Below are positions 55,450 through 64,000 of a stretch of 64,000 nucleotides of DNA, one piece after another. The notes under the pieces were generated by a model that was not told the DNA's origin, did not search any database, and saw only the letters and a list, made by a program, of their open reading frames with translations. Positions within the stretch are counted from its first letter, which is position 1, and the number at the start of each line of letters is the position of its first letter. The position numbers were made by a program, and so were the translations under genes. Origin of the DNA: Taibaiella koreensis (GTDB lineage Bacteria > Bacteroidota > Bacteroidia > Chitinophagales > Chitinophagaceae); assembly GCF_003545715.1 (NCBI RefSeq), contig NZ_QVNU01000006.1:124001-188000 (forward strand). The letters run 5' to 3'.

Positions 55450-56613
55450 ATGTACGGACAAACAGGAACATTGAGTAAAGTGTATAATAGTCTATTTACA
55501 CAAGCTTTGGGGACGAAACTACGGGTGATCGTATACTTGTTTTTTCTAAGCAGCAACACTTTTGCACAAACTGTCTTTTCGGTGCATCCCGCGCTTACTA
55601 TACCACTGAAGGATGGTTATACGCTCGTATTTTTAGAAAAAGAGCAAAAGGCCAATTTATACCGACAGCCCAGGATAAATGCTGAGGGCCTTGTAAGAAA
55701 AATTAAGGGCTATGATGATAACAACTTTTCATCATCACGGGTAAAGATCTCACCTGACGGTGCTTACCTCGTTATGGAGAATATCATCAAAGGGTATGTT
55801 CATCCATCGCAAACGGATAGCTTACTTCATGAAAATTATGGTTGTGTTATTATCGATCTAAAGAAAGCCGAAGTTGTACATTATCTTCAATCTGATTGCG
55901 ATGGTGCCTGGAACAAGAACAACGAATGGGTAAGTAACAGCGCAATTGTTTACAGGGGTAACGATACTATAAATGCAGATCGGCAGTTGCCAAGGCTCAG
56001 TAGTAACAATATGGCATCCTGGTTAAACAGCCTTAAGTTAACCCCATCAGGACACACGGGATCGAACCTGATATTAAGAGATTTTCCGGTCAACTGGTCT
56101 GTTTCCACTTACGATAAAAAGAAAGAAATAACTGCCTCCAATACCCGGTATATCGATAGTTTAAATTATTTGCTGCATAAGGCTGTCAATTCACCTAACC
56201 GAAAATATTTCCGTGCTGACAATGCGCTAAGGGCAAAGATCATTCCTACCGTTTTCAAAGAAAATTTTGTCCTGTCAGATTCGACTGTTTTCGGTGTGTT
56301 ATTGTTGCGGCGCGGCGTTAATAGCCTCTACTCTATCACTACAGCCGGTAAGGTGCCTTGTAAAAGTTGTGAAAACGACCAATACAGGACTATGGAAATC
56401 TGGATTTCTGTTTCGCGCAACAAGATTGTCGGTCAAGTACTGGTGGCTTATGACGACGGCGATGATATATTGAGGCGGATGCGGTATTATTACTTTGATC
56501 AAAAACATGGTCTACTGCTAAAAGACTTCATCATACGTGAACTGTCTATCAGTTATAAAAATCAAGAGCAATGGCAGATAGATGCTGCAAACCGGGTGAC
56601 AAAATTGAAGTGA
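55450..56613 (+). CDS. Exported orphan protein
   Basis: 387-aa protein with a hydrophobic segment near the start (LRVIVYLFFLSSNTFAQ, about residues 24-40) consistent with a signal peptide if translation begins at 55450, although the 23-residue hydrophilic lead is long for one. The mature part is beta-rich (VKISPDGAYLVMENIIKGYV, LVTTAGKVPCKSC-like; seen as SITTAGKVPCKSCENDQY). No family recognised. GC content is near that of the genome core. Confidence 0.7.
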   Translation: MYGQTGTLSKVYNSLFTQALGTKLRVIVYLFFLSSNTFAQTVFSVHPALTIPLKDGYTLVFLEKEQKANLYRQPRINAEGLVRKIKGYDDNNFSSSRVKISPDGAYLVMENIIKGYVHPSQTDSLLHENYGCVIIDLKKAEVVHYLQSDCDGAWNKNNEWVSNSAIVYRGNDTINADRQLPRLSSNNMASWLNSLKLTPSGHTGSNLILRDFPVNWSVSTYDKKKEITASNTRYIDSLNYLLHKAVNSPNRKYFRADNALRAKIIPTVFKENFVLSDSTVFGVLLLRRGVNSLYSITTAGKVPCKSCENDQYRTMEIWISVSRNKIVGQVLVAYDDGDDILRRMRYYYFDQKHGLLLKDFIIRELSISYKNQEQWQIDAANRVTKLK

Positions 56614-56698
56614 CATCCCTCGCGTAGCTGCATCCATTTTTGCATTCATTTTAATCTGCCGTGCAAGTTTTGTAAATTAGCGGGAAGAAAATTTGTGT

Positions 56699-57466
56699 AT
56701 GAGAGAGTTTGTAATGGGCGATATTCATGGTGCTCATAAGGCTATGGTTCAATGTCTGGAAAGATCTGGATTTGATTTCGAAAATGACTTATTGATACAA
56801 GTTGGAGATATCGTAGACGGGTATCCTGAAGCATTCGAATGCGTAGAAGAATTACTTAAGGTAAAAAACTTGATAGCGATCAAAGGCAATCACGATGACT
56901 GGTTTTGCGAATTTAACCAGACTGATTTTCATCCTCGTTATTGGACTTACGGAGGTAAGGGAACGCTAATTTCCTACCTTAAAATTGCAGGAAAGGAAGG
57001 CATATACTTTGCGTCCGGCAGCGGCTTCAAAACCGCTCTCGTCGCAAGCGATATTCCGTACAGTCACAAGAAATTATTTAGCGAACAACAGCCATACCAC
57101 ATTGATAAGAAAAAGCGCTGCTTTGTGCATGGTGGCTTTAAGCGGCATATTCCATTTGCGCAGCAAGAGCCTACGGATTTTTATTGGGACCGAACACTTT
57201 GGACCGATGCTTTGAAAAGTAAAGAAAATGGCGTCAAAAGCGAGGCCTTTGAAATCGCAACCAAGTTTAAAGAAATTTACGTAGGGCACACCCCAACTAC
57301 AAAACTTGGTAAGGACAAGCCACTCAAAAAATACAATATTATCAATATGGACACTGGTGCAGGTCATCAGGGTAGGCTGACAATTATGGATATCAACTCA
57401 AAAGAATTTTGGCAGTCCGATCCCGTGTCTACTCTATATCCTGAAAATTACCGGGATAGTGCATAA
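56699..57466 (+). CDS. Calcineurin-like metallophosphatase
   Basis: 255-aa protein of the bacterial serine/threonine protein phosphatase type. The metal-binding motifs are plain: FVMGDIHGAHKAM (GDxHG, about residues 4-16), LIQVGDIVDGYPEAF (GDxxD, about 36-50) and IAIKGNHDDWFC (GNHD, about 66-77), with VGHTPTT later (about 204-210). The substrate could be phosphoprotein or a nucleotide such as Ap4A. The frame is open from TTG at 56693; the ATG at 56699 was chosen. It is monocistronic. Confidence 0.92.
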   Translation: MREFVMGDIHGAHKAMVQCLERSGFDFENDLLIQVGDIVDGYPEAFECVEELLKVKNLIAIKGNHDDWFCEFNQTDFHPRYWTYGGKGTLISYLKIAGKEGIYFASGSGFKTALVASDIPYSHKKLFSEQQPYHIDKKKRCFVHGGFKRHIPFAQQEPTDFYWDRTLWTDALKSKENGVKSEAFEIATKFKEIYVGHTPTTKLGKDKPLKKYNIINMDTGAGHQGRLTIMDINSKEFWQSDPVSTLYPENYRDSA

Positions 57467-58122
57467 TCCCTATCGACAGAAGCTCTGCCCCTGACCTTAT
57501 CCCGCGTTTGTTCGTTTCTTTTCTCAGGCAATCAATGGGCCATTCAACCCCACTGAATCACATAGTCCCTACAGGACCTATTTGCTATTCGTGAGCGTTG
57601 CTTACTTTTTCCCGCAAGATCTGGCACTGCCCCCAACCCCTGGTGCGTGTTCAACCTGAACTGTCTTTTTTTCAAACTTCCCGCGAAACTACGATCTGGC
57701 GCCGAGCCGCCGAAAGTCTGAGTCGACCTGAAGGGGCCGCCTCGCCTTCGGTTTTAGAAAAAAAATCTCCACCGTTCTTATTCCGCCCCTAGTGAAAATT
57801 GGGCGGAGACCGGTCGTATTTTTTTTCAAAAAACTTTCTCTGGCCTCTGCCAGCTCGTTTCCTTTTCTCGGTTTGAAAAGGCAGTCCAGCTCATTTTCAA
57901 GCCCCACAATGACCGGGGGCATAGTAGTCGAGTTCCCGCAGTGGCAAAAACCGGGCAGATTGGCTCCCTGAACAGCAAATAGCTCAGTAAGCGCCCGACA
58001 TCGGAGACAGCGGATTGGTTGACTTGTCCCAATTGTTCGCTACCCGAGTAAAAAGGGCGTCTGCCGGTATGCTTCCGGTACCGATGAGGCCAGGCAGGCC
58101 GAAACGCTAAACAATCAATGCT
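57467..58122. other. Gene-free 656-bp stretch, GC- and pyrimidine-rich
   Basis: No convincing gene. A 64-codon frame at 57598-57792 looks non-coding. The composition shifts to GC- and C/T-rich, similar in style to the intergenic spacer before the ssb gene at 23171-23565; both hold a TTTTCTCG ... AAAAGGCAG run. It may be a relic of a mobile element spacer. Confidence 0.4.
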
Positions 58123-58800
58123 ATGAACGAAATGGAAGAATTCTCGATGAAAGCAATGCAGGAGTATTGCGACAAACTTTCCGAAGACGGCAAAAAACTT
58201 TCCGTCTATTGGAAAGCTGAAGAAGAGGACGGCGATCTGTGGGTTTTAATCGATGACGAAGAGATAAATGATCCAAGCCCTATCGAATTGGATATTCTAA
58301 GAGTAGTAGAATTTGCACTTGGATATGGTAACAAGAGAGACAGCTACTTAACCGAAGGTACGGTCATCTATGACCCGGATAAAAAATGCTTTTTCGGCAC
58401 CGACAATTATTGTTTACCAAAATGGAGTGAAGTTGAGTGTTCCGTAGACATCTGTTTTCCTAGAGGTCTTTGGTTCAATAGCATTACTATATCCGTGAGT
58501 GGAGAAAGAGATTGCAACATTGAGGTAAGTGTGTCAATGTTTATTACTCATGCAAAGATCCCTAAATCCTTTGAATTGGTACGGTCATTAAATGAAGAGC
58601 AACTTGCTAAGGTATTCTCTGAAAAGTTATCGATTACTGAGAATTATTATAGGATTTCGGAATCGATTGATATCCCCAAAACATCCTTTAAGGTTATCGA
58701 TAGCCTGCAGTGCTACACAATCAAAAAATTGACGTACGAGTATAGGAAATTTGAGACAAGGGAGATGTACATTCCAATAACAGAGAATCCGAACTCATAA
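58123..58800 (+). CDS. Acidic hypothetical protein
   Basis: 225-aa soluble acidic protein (MKAMQEYCDKLSEDGKKLSV, EEEDGDLWVLIDDEEINDPS). The middle is beta-rich (GLWFNSITISVSGERDCNIE), the end mixed. No family is recognised. It stands alone after the gene-free stretch and ends at a bidirectional terminator. Confidence 0.75.
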   Translation: MNEMEEFSMKAMQEYCDKLSEDGKKLSVYWKAEEEDGDLWVLIDDEEINDPSPIELDILRVVEFALGYGNKRDSYLTEGTVIYDPDKKCFFGTDNYCLPKWSEVECSVDICFPRGLWFNSITISVSGERDCNIEVSVSMFITHAKIPKSFELVRSLNEEQLAKVFSEKLSITENYYRISESIDIPKTSFKVIDSLQCYTIKKLTYEYRKFETREMYIPITENPNS

Positions 58801-58803
58801 GAA

Positions 58804-58837
58804 CAAAGAAGGGGAAGCTAAAGCTTCCCCTTCTTTG
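58804..58837. terminator. Strong bidirectional terminator
   Basis: CAAAGAAGGGGAAGCT and its complement form a perfect 16-bp stem around AA, between the convergent 58123 gene and the minus-strand barrel gene. Confidence 0.92.
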
Positions 58838-58854
58838 AAACTATTCATCATAGG

Positions 58855-61524
58855 TTACAAGTTAAATGTTGCCGTTAAAAGAATGATTCTGCCCGGGAGC
58901 TGGTAGGTGCTTGAGGTAAAACTATTGGAAGACAGCATAAGCACATTGTAGCTTTTGACATTGAAAATATTCGCCCCGCTTAATTCCAGATCTAATTTTG
59001 AACCACTGATCTGATACCGGATGCTGGCATCCACAAAGTTGTAGTTCACATTCGAACCGCCCCTTTGTGAAGCATGCCGGTAATCATCCGATAAGGCCAG
59101 GTAAATATTTGTTGCAGGGATATATTCTAAGGTCGCTGACTGCTGAAAAATATTGATCCTTGTTTTACTGGCATCCGTTTTAAGCTTGCTGTTTATATTA
59201 TTGTAGGCGCCCTTATAGGTGAAGTTTAGCCGCTCGGAAATTTTAGTATCGGTATTGAACGAAACCGACGGGATCGTAGTGACATAAGGCAGTAAGTTAT
59301 TATTTTGAAACAGGTTTGTCTGTAGGATCTGATAAGATAGTGTACTGGATACCGTTGACCGCAGGCCGTAAATGTATTTACTTATTCTCCCATTGAAGAA
59401 GTATTCGTTGGTCGCATTATTGTAGGGAAGCGTCACCGTCCTGCTGAACGTATTGGTTAAGATGCTGTTGAAGATAGAATTGGCATTTGTATGTTTGAAG
59501 TTGGCGGAAACCGTCACAAAAAGCAATTTGACGGCACGCCTGAAATTAAAGGCAACATTGGCATTGTGTATCTTTTGCTCGTTCAGATTGGCATTGTTGG
59601 CTTGCAGTGACCGGTAATCGGTCAGTACCAGGCCCCGGTAATTGTCTTCAACGGTCCCGAACTCATTCTTATAAGAATAGTTCAGCGTGAAGTTATTTTC
59701 ATTACCCGACGCCACCTTCAGGTACAGATCGGGAGCCACAAACAGCCGATTGACGGTGTTACTAAAACTAAATCCTTTGTCGCTGTAGGCGACGCTCTGG
59801 TAATTGAGGGGAACTTTTAAGTTGACCTGAATGCGGTCGCCAATATAGTCATACATTCCCTCGAAGTACACTTTACTCTTGGTCCACATTAAATTATTGA
59901 TACTGCTGTCTATGGCCGGTAGCTGCTGCCCATCAACCTGCGTTCCAAAGAGCGTAGACTTTAACCTTTGCGACTGCAGGTAGTAACCGGCCTTATAACT
60001 TTGCTTGATCGTCCCTTCCAGAAACCTGACCGATACATAGGCATTTTGGGAGAATGTCGGGATCTCGGTTTGTTGGGTGATGCTGGCATAGGGAATATTG
60101 CTGTTGAAAATCGCCGGCGCGATACCGGGTTCTATGATCCTTTTTTCCGGCTCTTTATAACTATTGATAAACGAATAAAACTCGATTACCTGTTTTGATT
60201 TTAAGGTCGTCATCAAATTGAACTCGTTTGAAAAGTCATACACATTATCGTAGTACTTTTGACTAAGACCTGCCCCATTGCTCAGCAAGTTCGAGTAGTT
60301 GCTATTGAGTGTCGTATTCAGTATCAGGTCATTTTTTATATAGGACTTGTCTCTATTATCCAGGAAGGTCACCTGCGCATGCATAATATCGGGACGCAGG
60401 CGATTACTTTGTTTCTCGGTATAATGAATGGTATCTCCCGGCAGATAAATTTCTTTGCTGCTGCTATACTCCTGCCTCTGAAAGTCCCTCAGATAATAAA
60501 CGTTTGCCTTTATCTGCCTGGTCGGACTGAGATTTACCAGGTTGTTCAGGTTGATGATTGCCGATCGGTTAAACAAATACCTTTCTAGTGGTAGTTCCGG
60601 CTTTTGAATCGTTCCTAAAGAAAGTAGATTGTGGGGCTTCGAGTTGAATGTTTGGTTGAGGTAATCCAAATAGTTGTGCGAAATGATATCGCTTTGCAGA
60701 TCATAGCTCGTATTGTTGGCCTTGAGGTTATCTATTGCCTTGAATTTCTTTTTTAATAGCAGCGCGTTGAGATCGGCATAGTAGTTCCCAGGCAAACCAC
60801 CCCCTACGGTTTCCTGGCCGACAATATTTACTTTGGCGGAATCCTTTATCGTCAGGTTCAGGGCCGTGTTCCTGCTCACCACCTTATTGCGCAGCATCTT
60901 GATAGGCTGGTTATTTTGCAATACCTGAACCCTATCAACAACCCCGTTGGGAATTGACCTTGTGGCAATGTTGTACTTATCGTCCAGTACATCGTCGCCA
61001 TCAATAAAGAGGTTGGAAATGGCCTTCCCATTATAAAATATTTTGCCCTCTTTGGACATCTCGATACCCGGCAGTTTTCTGATCACGTCTCCGATCACCC
61101 TGTCACCTTTGGCCGAAAAGTCCGCCACCTTATAACTTAGGGTATCACCGCGGACTTTTAGTTTAGGCCGGTCGTCCTTTATCGTTACGGTTTTAAGCGC
61201 CGTCGTGTTGGGACGCAAAATGAGCAGGTAGTCGTGTTTATCGGGGAGAAGGGGAATGCTCATTTTGGTATAACCAACCGAGCTGGCTTCGATACGGTAT
61301 TGCCTACCTGCAATGTGGGGAATGTTTCTAAAGGTGAACGCACCCGATTCGTTGGACACCGTATAGCTCACCATCTGACTACCGTCCATGATATAAACCG
61401 AAATAGAAGCCAGTGCTGTATTTGTAGTGTCTTTTACGATGCCCTGAATGGTCTGTGCATAAACAGGACTTAAGAAGGCCACAAAAAGAACACAGGCGCA
61501 AATATGCCTGATATAGCTCATCAC
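58855..61524 (-). CDS. Outer membrane beta-barrel, TonB-dependent-receptor-like
   Basis: 889-aa exported protein. After the signal peptide (HICACVLFVAFLSPVYAQ) comes a carboxypeptidase-regulatory-like domain (QTIQGIVKDTTNTALASISV, about 24-105), a plug-like region (GDRVIGDVIRKLPGIEMSKE, KAISNLFIDGDDVLDDKYNI, about 130-225) and a long barrel to the C-terminal LTATFNL. It lacks SusC-specific motifs, so it belongs to the outer-membrane-beta-barrel group that is often next to GLPGLI genes. It lies 2 bp after the GLPGLI gene. Confidence 0.92.
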   Translation of the reverse strand: MMSYIRHICACVLFVAFLSPVYAQTIQGIVKDTTNTALASISVYIMDGSQMVSYTVSNESGAFTFRNIPHIAGRQYRIEASSVGYTKMSIPLLPDKHDYLLILRPNTTALKTVTIKDDRPKLKVRGDTLSYKVADFSAKGDRVIGDVIRKLPGIEMSKEGKIFYNGKAISNLFIDGDDVLDDKYNIATRSIPNGVVDRVQVLQNNQPIKMLRNKVVSRNTALNLTIKDSAKVNIVGQETVGGGLPGNYYADLNALLLKKKFKAIDNLKANNTSYDLQSDIISHNYLDYLNQTFNSKPHNLLSLGTIQKPELPLERYLFNRSAIINLNNLVNLSPTRQIKANVYYLRDFQRQEYSSSKEIYLPGDTIHYTEKQSNRLRPDIMHAQVTFLDNRDKSYIKNDLILNTTLNSNYSNLLSNGAGLSQKYYDNVYDFSNEFNLMTTLKSKQVIEFYSFINSYKEPEKRIIEPGIAPAIFNSNIPYASITQQTEIPTFSQNAYVSVRFLEGTIKQSYKAGYYLQSQRLKSTLFGTQVDGQQLPAIDSSINNLMWTKSKVYFEGMYDYIGDRIQVNLKVPLNYQSVAYSDKGFSFSNTVNRLFVAPDLYLKVASGNENNFTLNYSYKNEFGTVEDNYRGLVLTDYRSLQANNANLNEQKIHNANVAFNFRRAVKLLFVTVSANFKHTNANSIFNSILTNTFSRTVTLPYNNATNEYFFNGRISKYIYGLRSTVSSTLSYQILQTNLFQNNNLLPYVTTIPSVSFNTDTKISERLNFTYKGAYNNINSKLKTDASKTRINIFQQSATLEYIPATNIYLALSDDYRHASQRGGSNVNYNFVDASIRYQISGSKLDLELSGANIFNVKSYNVLMLSSNSFTSSTYQLPGRIILLTATFNL

Positions 61525-61526
61525 AA

Positions 61527-62336
61527 TTACTTCACTAATTCCAGCGGGTTATTCGGGGCTGGTTTACGCACATATGGAGCGGGCAGTTTTATATTGGTAA
61601 CACCAGGCATCGAAGCCTTTATATAGGCTGTAGGATTGCTTAAAAACAATTCCCTCATTTTCAGATATTCCGGCTTGGTCGTTACCACGAGTCCCGGGTC
61701 ATGGTCAATAACAACGGGTGGGTTAACATTGCTTTCATAAGCGACCAATTGAAATTCCACCTGTTTTTTTGTGTCATAGGCCTGCAGGATAAGCCCAGGC
61801 AAACCGTTCAGTTTCCAGGGCCCGGCCCGGAAGGGAATGTCCTTACAAAACCAAACAATATAAGTTCTGCCTTTCCAATCGCCGGTAGCTTTTTGACACA
61901 GTTGACCTTTTATTGTGGCGGTGTCTGGCGCAATATGCCATTCTATTGTTGGATACTCAATAGGGTAGATATACTTGTTGACCAGGAAGTCCTGCTGAAA
62001 GGCTTTGTGGGTGTCATTCTCCAGATAAAGTACCGTATGGCTGCCGTTATTGGCAACAGGCGATCCGGCACCCGTAGCTTTTGATTTGAATTTTGCCAAT
62101 ATTGTTGAATCGCTTTTCATGCGGTCAATGCTCCGGTAGATGGTAGACGTTTTTCCCAGCAGCAGTACCATATTGTCGGTGACGGCATAGTTAAGGTTCA
62201 GCGTGTCTGGAATATGAGAGAAGCTATAGTATGCTTTGGCAAGAACGGGTTCTTTTTTTTGGGCATACAAATTCGGTATGCTGCATAAAAGGAATGCAGT
62301 AAAAATTGTAATGCGGAAAGTAGCGTGCAGTTTCAT
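61527..62336 (-). CDS. GLPGLI-family exported protein
   Basis: 269-aa protein with a signal peptide (MKLHATFRITIFTAFLLCSI). It contains the family name motif in FRAGPWKLNGLPGLILQAYD (about residues 173-192), preceded by WKGRTYIVWFCKDIP. GLPGLI proteins are Bacteroidota-specific, of unknown function, and regularly next to an outer-membrane barrel as here. The frame runs to 62351; the ATG at 62336 gives the better signal peptide. Genes for two small secreted proteins lie immediately upstream on the same strand. Confidence 0.92.
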   Translation of the reverse strand: MKLHATFRITIFTAFLLCSIPNLYAQKKEPVLAKAYYSFSHIPDTLNLNYAVTDNMVLLLGKTSTIYRSIDRMKSDSTILAKFKSKATGAGSPVANNGSHTVLYLENDTHKAFQQDFLVNKYIYPIEYPTIEWHIAPDTATIKGQLCQKATGDWKGRTYIVWFCKDIPFRAGPWKLNGLPGLILQAYDTKKQVEFQLVAYESNVNPPVVIDHDPGLVVTTKPEYLKMRELFLSNPTAYIKASMPGVTNIKLPAPYVRKPAPNNPLELVK

Positions 62337-62364
62337 AACTATATAAATCAATTCTGGTATAGGT

Positions 62365-62628
62365 TTAATTGTTTTCTGGTATAGTACAAATGACGTAATC
62401 GAACGCGGTTGAAAAAATTAAAAACTGGGCATCTGACATCTTATAATTTGTAGTCATAAAGACGGTTTGGCCGCAGGTAGTCATAAACGCGTAGTAATAA
62501 TTTTGCGGAAGCTGGAATTTTTTAAGTTTAGAAATTGTCGCAAGTTTAGCGTCAATTTTATGTGGGGTAGCAAAGGCCGAAGTTGCAAACGCAACTGTTA
62601 CGACCAATAGTATTAGTAGTTTTTTCAT
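62365..62628 (-). CDS. Small exported protein A of a paralogous pair
   Basis: 87-aa protein with a signal peptide (KLLILLVVTVAFATSAFA). The mature part of about 67 residues aligns with the protein at 62750-63043: KKFQLP, YYAFMTTCG, MSDAQFLIF, FDYVICTIPENN against KKLQDP, VYIFLTSCG, LSPQQWVAM, FELLCHIPDAE. Two cysteines are shared and may form a disulfide bond. It lies 28 bp before the GLPGLI gene, probably in one transcript. Confidence 0.78.
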   Translation of the reverse strand: MKKLLILLVVTVAFATSAFATPHKIDAKLATISKLKKFQLPQNYYYAFMTTCGQTVFMTTNYKMSDAQFLIFSTAFDYVICTIPENN

Positions 62629-62749
62629 GTTTTTTAATGTTAAGGTTTATTGACGTTTTTCTCCAGAATTGATTTATATAGCAATGATTTTTGCTTCAGC
62701 TCCTTAAAGGATAAGCAAATTGAAATAGCCAATCTTGCAACGTATCTTA

Positions 62750-63043
62750 TTATTCAGCGTCAGGTATGTGGCATAATAACTCAAAAGTCGCCCACATAGC
62801 AACCCATTGTTGGGGGCTTAATTCGCCAGGCATTGTTAAAGAACCTAAGCCGCAGGAAGTAAGAAAAATATAAACGTGCGGATCTTGAAGTTTTTTAGGA
62901 GAAAGTGCATTTGTATTCGTTCCTATCTGAGTAGTCACGTATGTTGTAGGGATGGAGATCGCTGCTTGTTTATCAGCAGAACGCGCAATAGAGAAACTTA
63001 CCACGCAGGTAAGTAAAACAAGTAAAGAAAATAGTTTTTTCAT
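62750..63043 (-). CDS. Small exported protein B of a paralogous pair
   Basis: 97-aa protein with a signal peptide (KLFSLLVLLTCVVSFSIA). The mature part ends SPQQWVAMWATFELLCHIPD AE and shares the CG ... Q ... F ... C-IP pattern with protein A. Same strand and order as protein A and the GLPGLI gene. No family known to me. They may be secreted factors or cargo of the barrel/GLPGLI pair. Confidence 0.78.
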   Translation of the reverse strand: MKKLFSLLVLLTCVVSFSIARSADKQAAISIPTTYVTTQIGTNTNALSPKKLQDPHVYIFLTSCGLGSLTMPGELSPQQWVAMWATFELLCHIPDAE

Positions 63044-63200
63044 TTGGTCAGTGATTAAGGTGAATTGGAATTAAATTAATTAAAATGCAAAATTGGCTTT
63101 TGCAAGATACATACATATTAATATAATTTAATATACCGAAACAGGGATTATTTTATTAGTTCTACAGTTAATTTTTAAACGCATGTTACCAGCATAGCAT

Positions 63201-63713
63201 TTACTTCTTTGTAAATTCAACGGTAAGCAGCCTATTCTTCGATAAAAAGCCTAACTTGCTACCATAGGTCCCCTCAGTCCATACACTCTGAAAATCTTTG
63301 GCAGGAATGGCTGACAATTGCGCTGCGTATTTGTGCAACCATGCTTTAGCCGGCAAACCGGACAAGCGCTCTGCAATACGCTCCACCAGGTCAAGGTGCC
63401 TTCCCTGGTTTTTGTTGTTATCGATGATGATGATGAATTTAACGGTCTTTACAGACTGTCCTGTGCCAATAAGGGCAACGGAAAACTTACCTTCCTGGTT
63501 TGCGAAATAGTGCGGCAATTGATTGATGTCTGTACCCTGTTTGAAGGATAGTGTCGGTTCAATGTCCTGGATCGCTTTAATTAATTCCGCCCGCGTAGAA
63601 GTCCCTTGAAAATGTACTTTATTATGCCTTTTAACAGAAGTTGTCGCGGTGGGTAAAATTGAGGCAGCAGAAAAGGAAATTAAAACCAATAGAGATACAA
63701 ATAAGACTTTCAT
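63201..63713 (-). CDS. Exported hypothetical protein
   Basis: 170-aa protein with a signal peptide (VLFVSLLVLISFSAASI). The mature part has a basic start (TTSVKRHNKVHFQGTSTRAE) and a mixed alpha/beta body (FSVALIGTGQSVKTVKFIII, LVERIAERLSGLPAKAWLHK). No family recognised. It is the most upstream gene of the minus-strand group, 157 bp before protein B, so it may be separately transcribed. Confidence 0.72.
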   Translation of the reverse strand: MKVLFVSLLVLISFSAASILPTATTSVKRHNKVHFQGTSTRAELIKAIQDIEPTLSFKQGTDINQLPHYFANQEGKFSVALIGTGQSVKTVKFIIIIDNNKNQGRHLDLVERIAERLSGLPAKAWLHKYAAQLSAIPAKDFQSVWTEGTYGSKLGFLSKNRLLTVEFTKK

Positions 63714-63912
63714 ATAATGGTATTTAATGTGTAAACTAATGTAGTAAAAGTATTTGTATTTTCATGTAAATAGAATGCCCCTTGAAGAATATGTGATTTC
63801 AATTTCAGGAGTAGAGAACTAGGTTTTGTTATTTTTGATTTTCTTTAAACACAGGATTTGATTATCTATACTTCGTGTAAAAAAAGCTCTTTAAAACAAG
63901 CTAAAACAGGTC

Positions 63913-63946
63913 AAAAAAAAATGGGACCCTTGGGACCCATTTTTTT
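63913..63946. terminator. Bidirectional terminator at the right end
   Basis: AAAAAAATGGG and CCCATTTTTTT form an 11-bp stem, with an inner CCC/GGG. A-run and T-run make it work in both directions. Confidence 0.8.
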
Positions 63947-64000
63947 AATCATCAATTTTAATGCCTCCAAGGCTATTTTTCCATACCTTCCGTGATCCAG
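63945..64000 (-). CDS. Possible C-terminal end of a minus-strand gene
   Basis: The 17 codons before TAA at 63945-63947 read GSRKVWKNSLGGIKIDD, and the stop runs into the terminator, as is common. Other frames are also open in so short a piece (one ends WITEGMEK at 63973), so the frame is uncertain. Confidence 0.3.
   Translation of the reverse strand, partial: GSRKVWKNSLGGIKIDD

Noticed and set aside
57598-57792. 64-codon frame in the gene-free stretch
   Set aside because: Composition-driven frame without protein-like pattern.

Overview
The window reads as chromosome of a member of the Bacteroidota, most likely Sphingobacteriaceae (Mucilaginibacter/Pedobacter-like). Supporting signs are a SusC/SusD pair run by an ECF sigma factor and a FecR anti-sigma factor, GLPGLI and DUF6443-RHS proteins, LytTR regulators, a grasp-with-spasm peptide locus and a PRTRC cassette. 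No integrase, tRNA or rRNA gene and no CRISPR array was recognised.

Layout. 1-5.5 kb: minus-strand sigma/FecR/SusC/SusD uptake operon, SusD cut by the window edge. 5.8-7.3 kb: manganese catalase plus a DUF892 ferritin-like protein, ended by a strong terminator; a short relic of a second DUF892 gene lies at 11.04 kb. 7.5-12.2 kb: mixed single genes (LytTR regulator, two orphan genes, isoprenylcysteine-methyltransferase-like protein, PAS histidine kinase). 12.3-18.7 kb: an S24/XRE repressor divergent from imuA-imuB-dnaE2, with a perfect operator-like palindrome between them. 18.9-22.3 kb: an AT-rich stretch with a metallo-beta-lactamase-fold hydrolase plus membrane protein, a DUF6965-like protein and a SEFIR-domain protein, which looks like a defence pocket.

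22.7-36.3 kb: backbone of a mobilizable element: RadC/JAB protein, SSB, DUF932 protein, several small element proteins, PRTRC proteins E, C, F, B and ThiF, a Toprim primase, a MobA-like accessory protein, a relaxase and a VirD4-type coupling protein. No mating-pore genes are present here, so transfer would need a helper system or genes outside the window.

36.4-43.1 kb: the most interesting region. A LytTR response regulator and a LytS-type kinase follow a 49-codon ORF that looks like a Bacteroidota class I lanthipeptide precursor. Upstream are a 22-bp perfect palindrome and four 20-bp tandem repeats that resemble LytTR sites and lie next to a divergent 76-aa gene. Then comes a grasp-with-spasm RiPP locus: GG-leader precursor, strong hairpin, DUF6624-like periplasmic protein, ATP-grasp maturase, 61-aa ORF, and a SPASM protein without a radical-SAM motif.

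43.4-56.6 kb: two large RHS/YD-repeat secreted proteins. The second ends in a variable tip with an HExxH zinc-peptidase motif and is followed by a run of small orphan, mostly exported proteins, some of which may be immunity proteins. 56.7-58.8 kb: a metallophosphatase, a gene-free stretch and an orphan acidic protein. 58.8-63.7 kb: a minus-strand group of an outer-membrane barrel, a GLPGLI protein, two paralogous small exported Cys-containing proteins and another exported protein. The window ends at a bidirectional terminator and perhaps the tail of another minus-strand gene.
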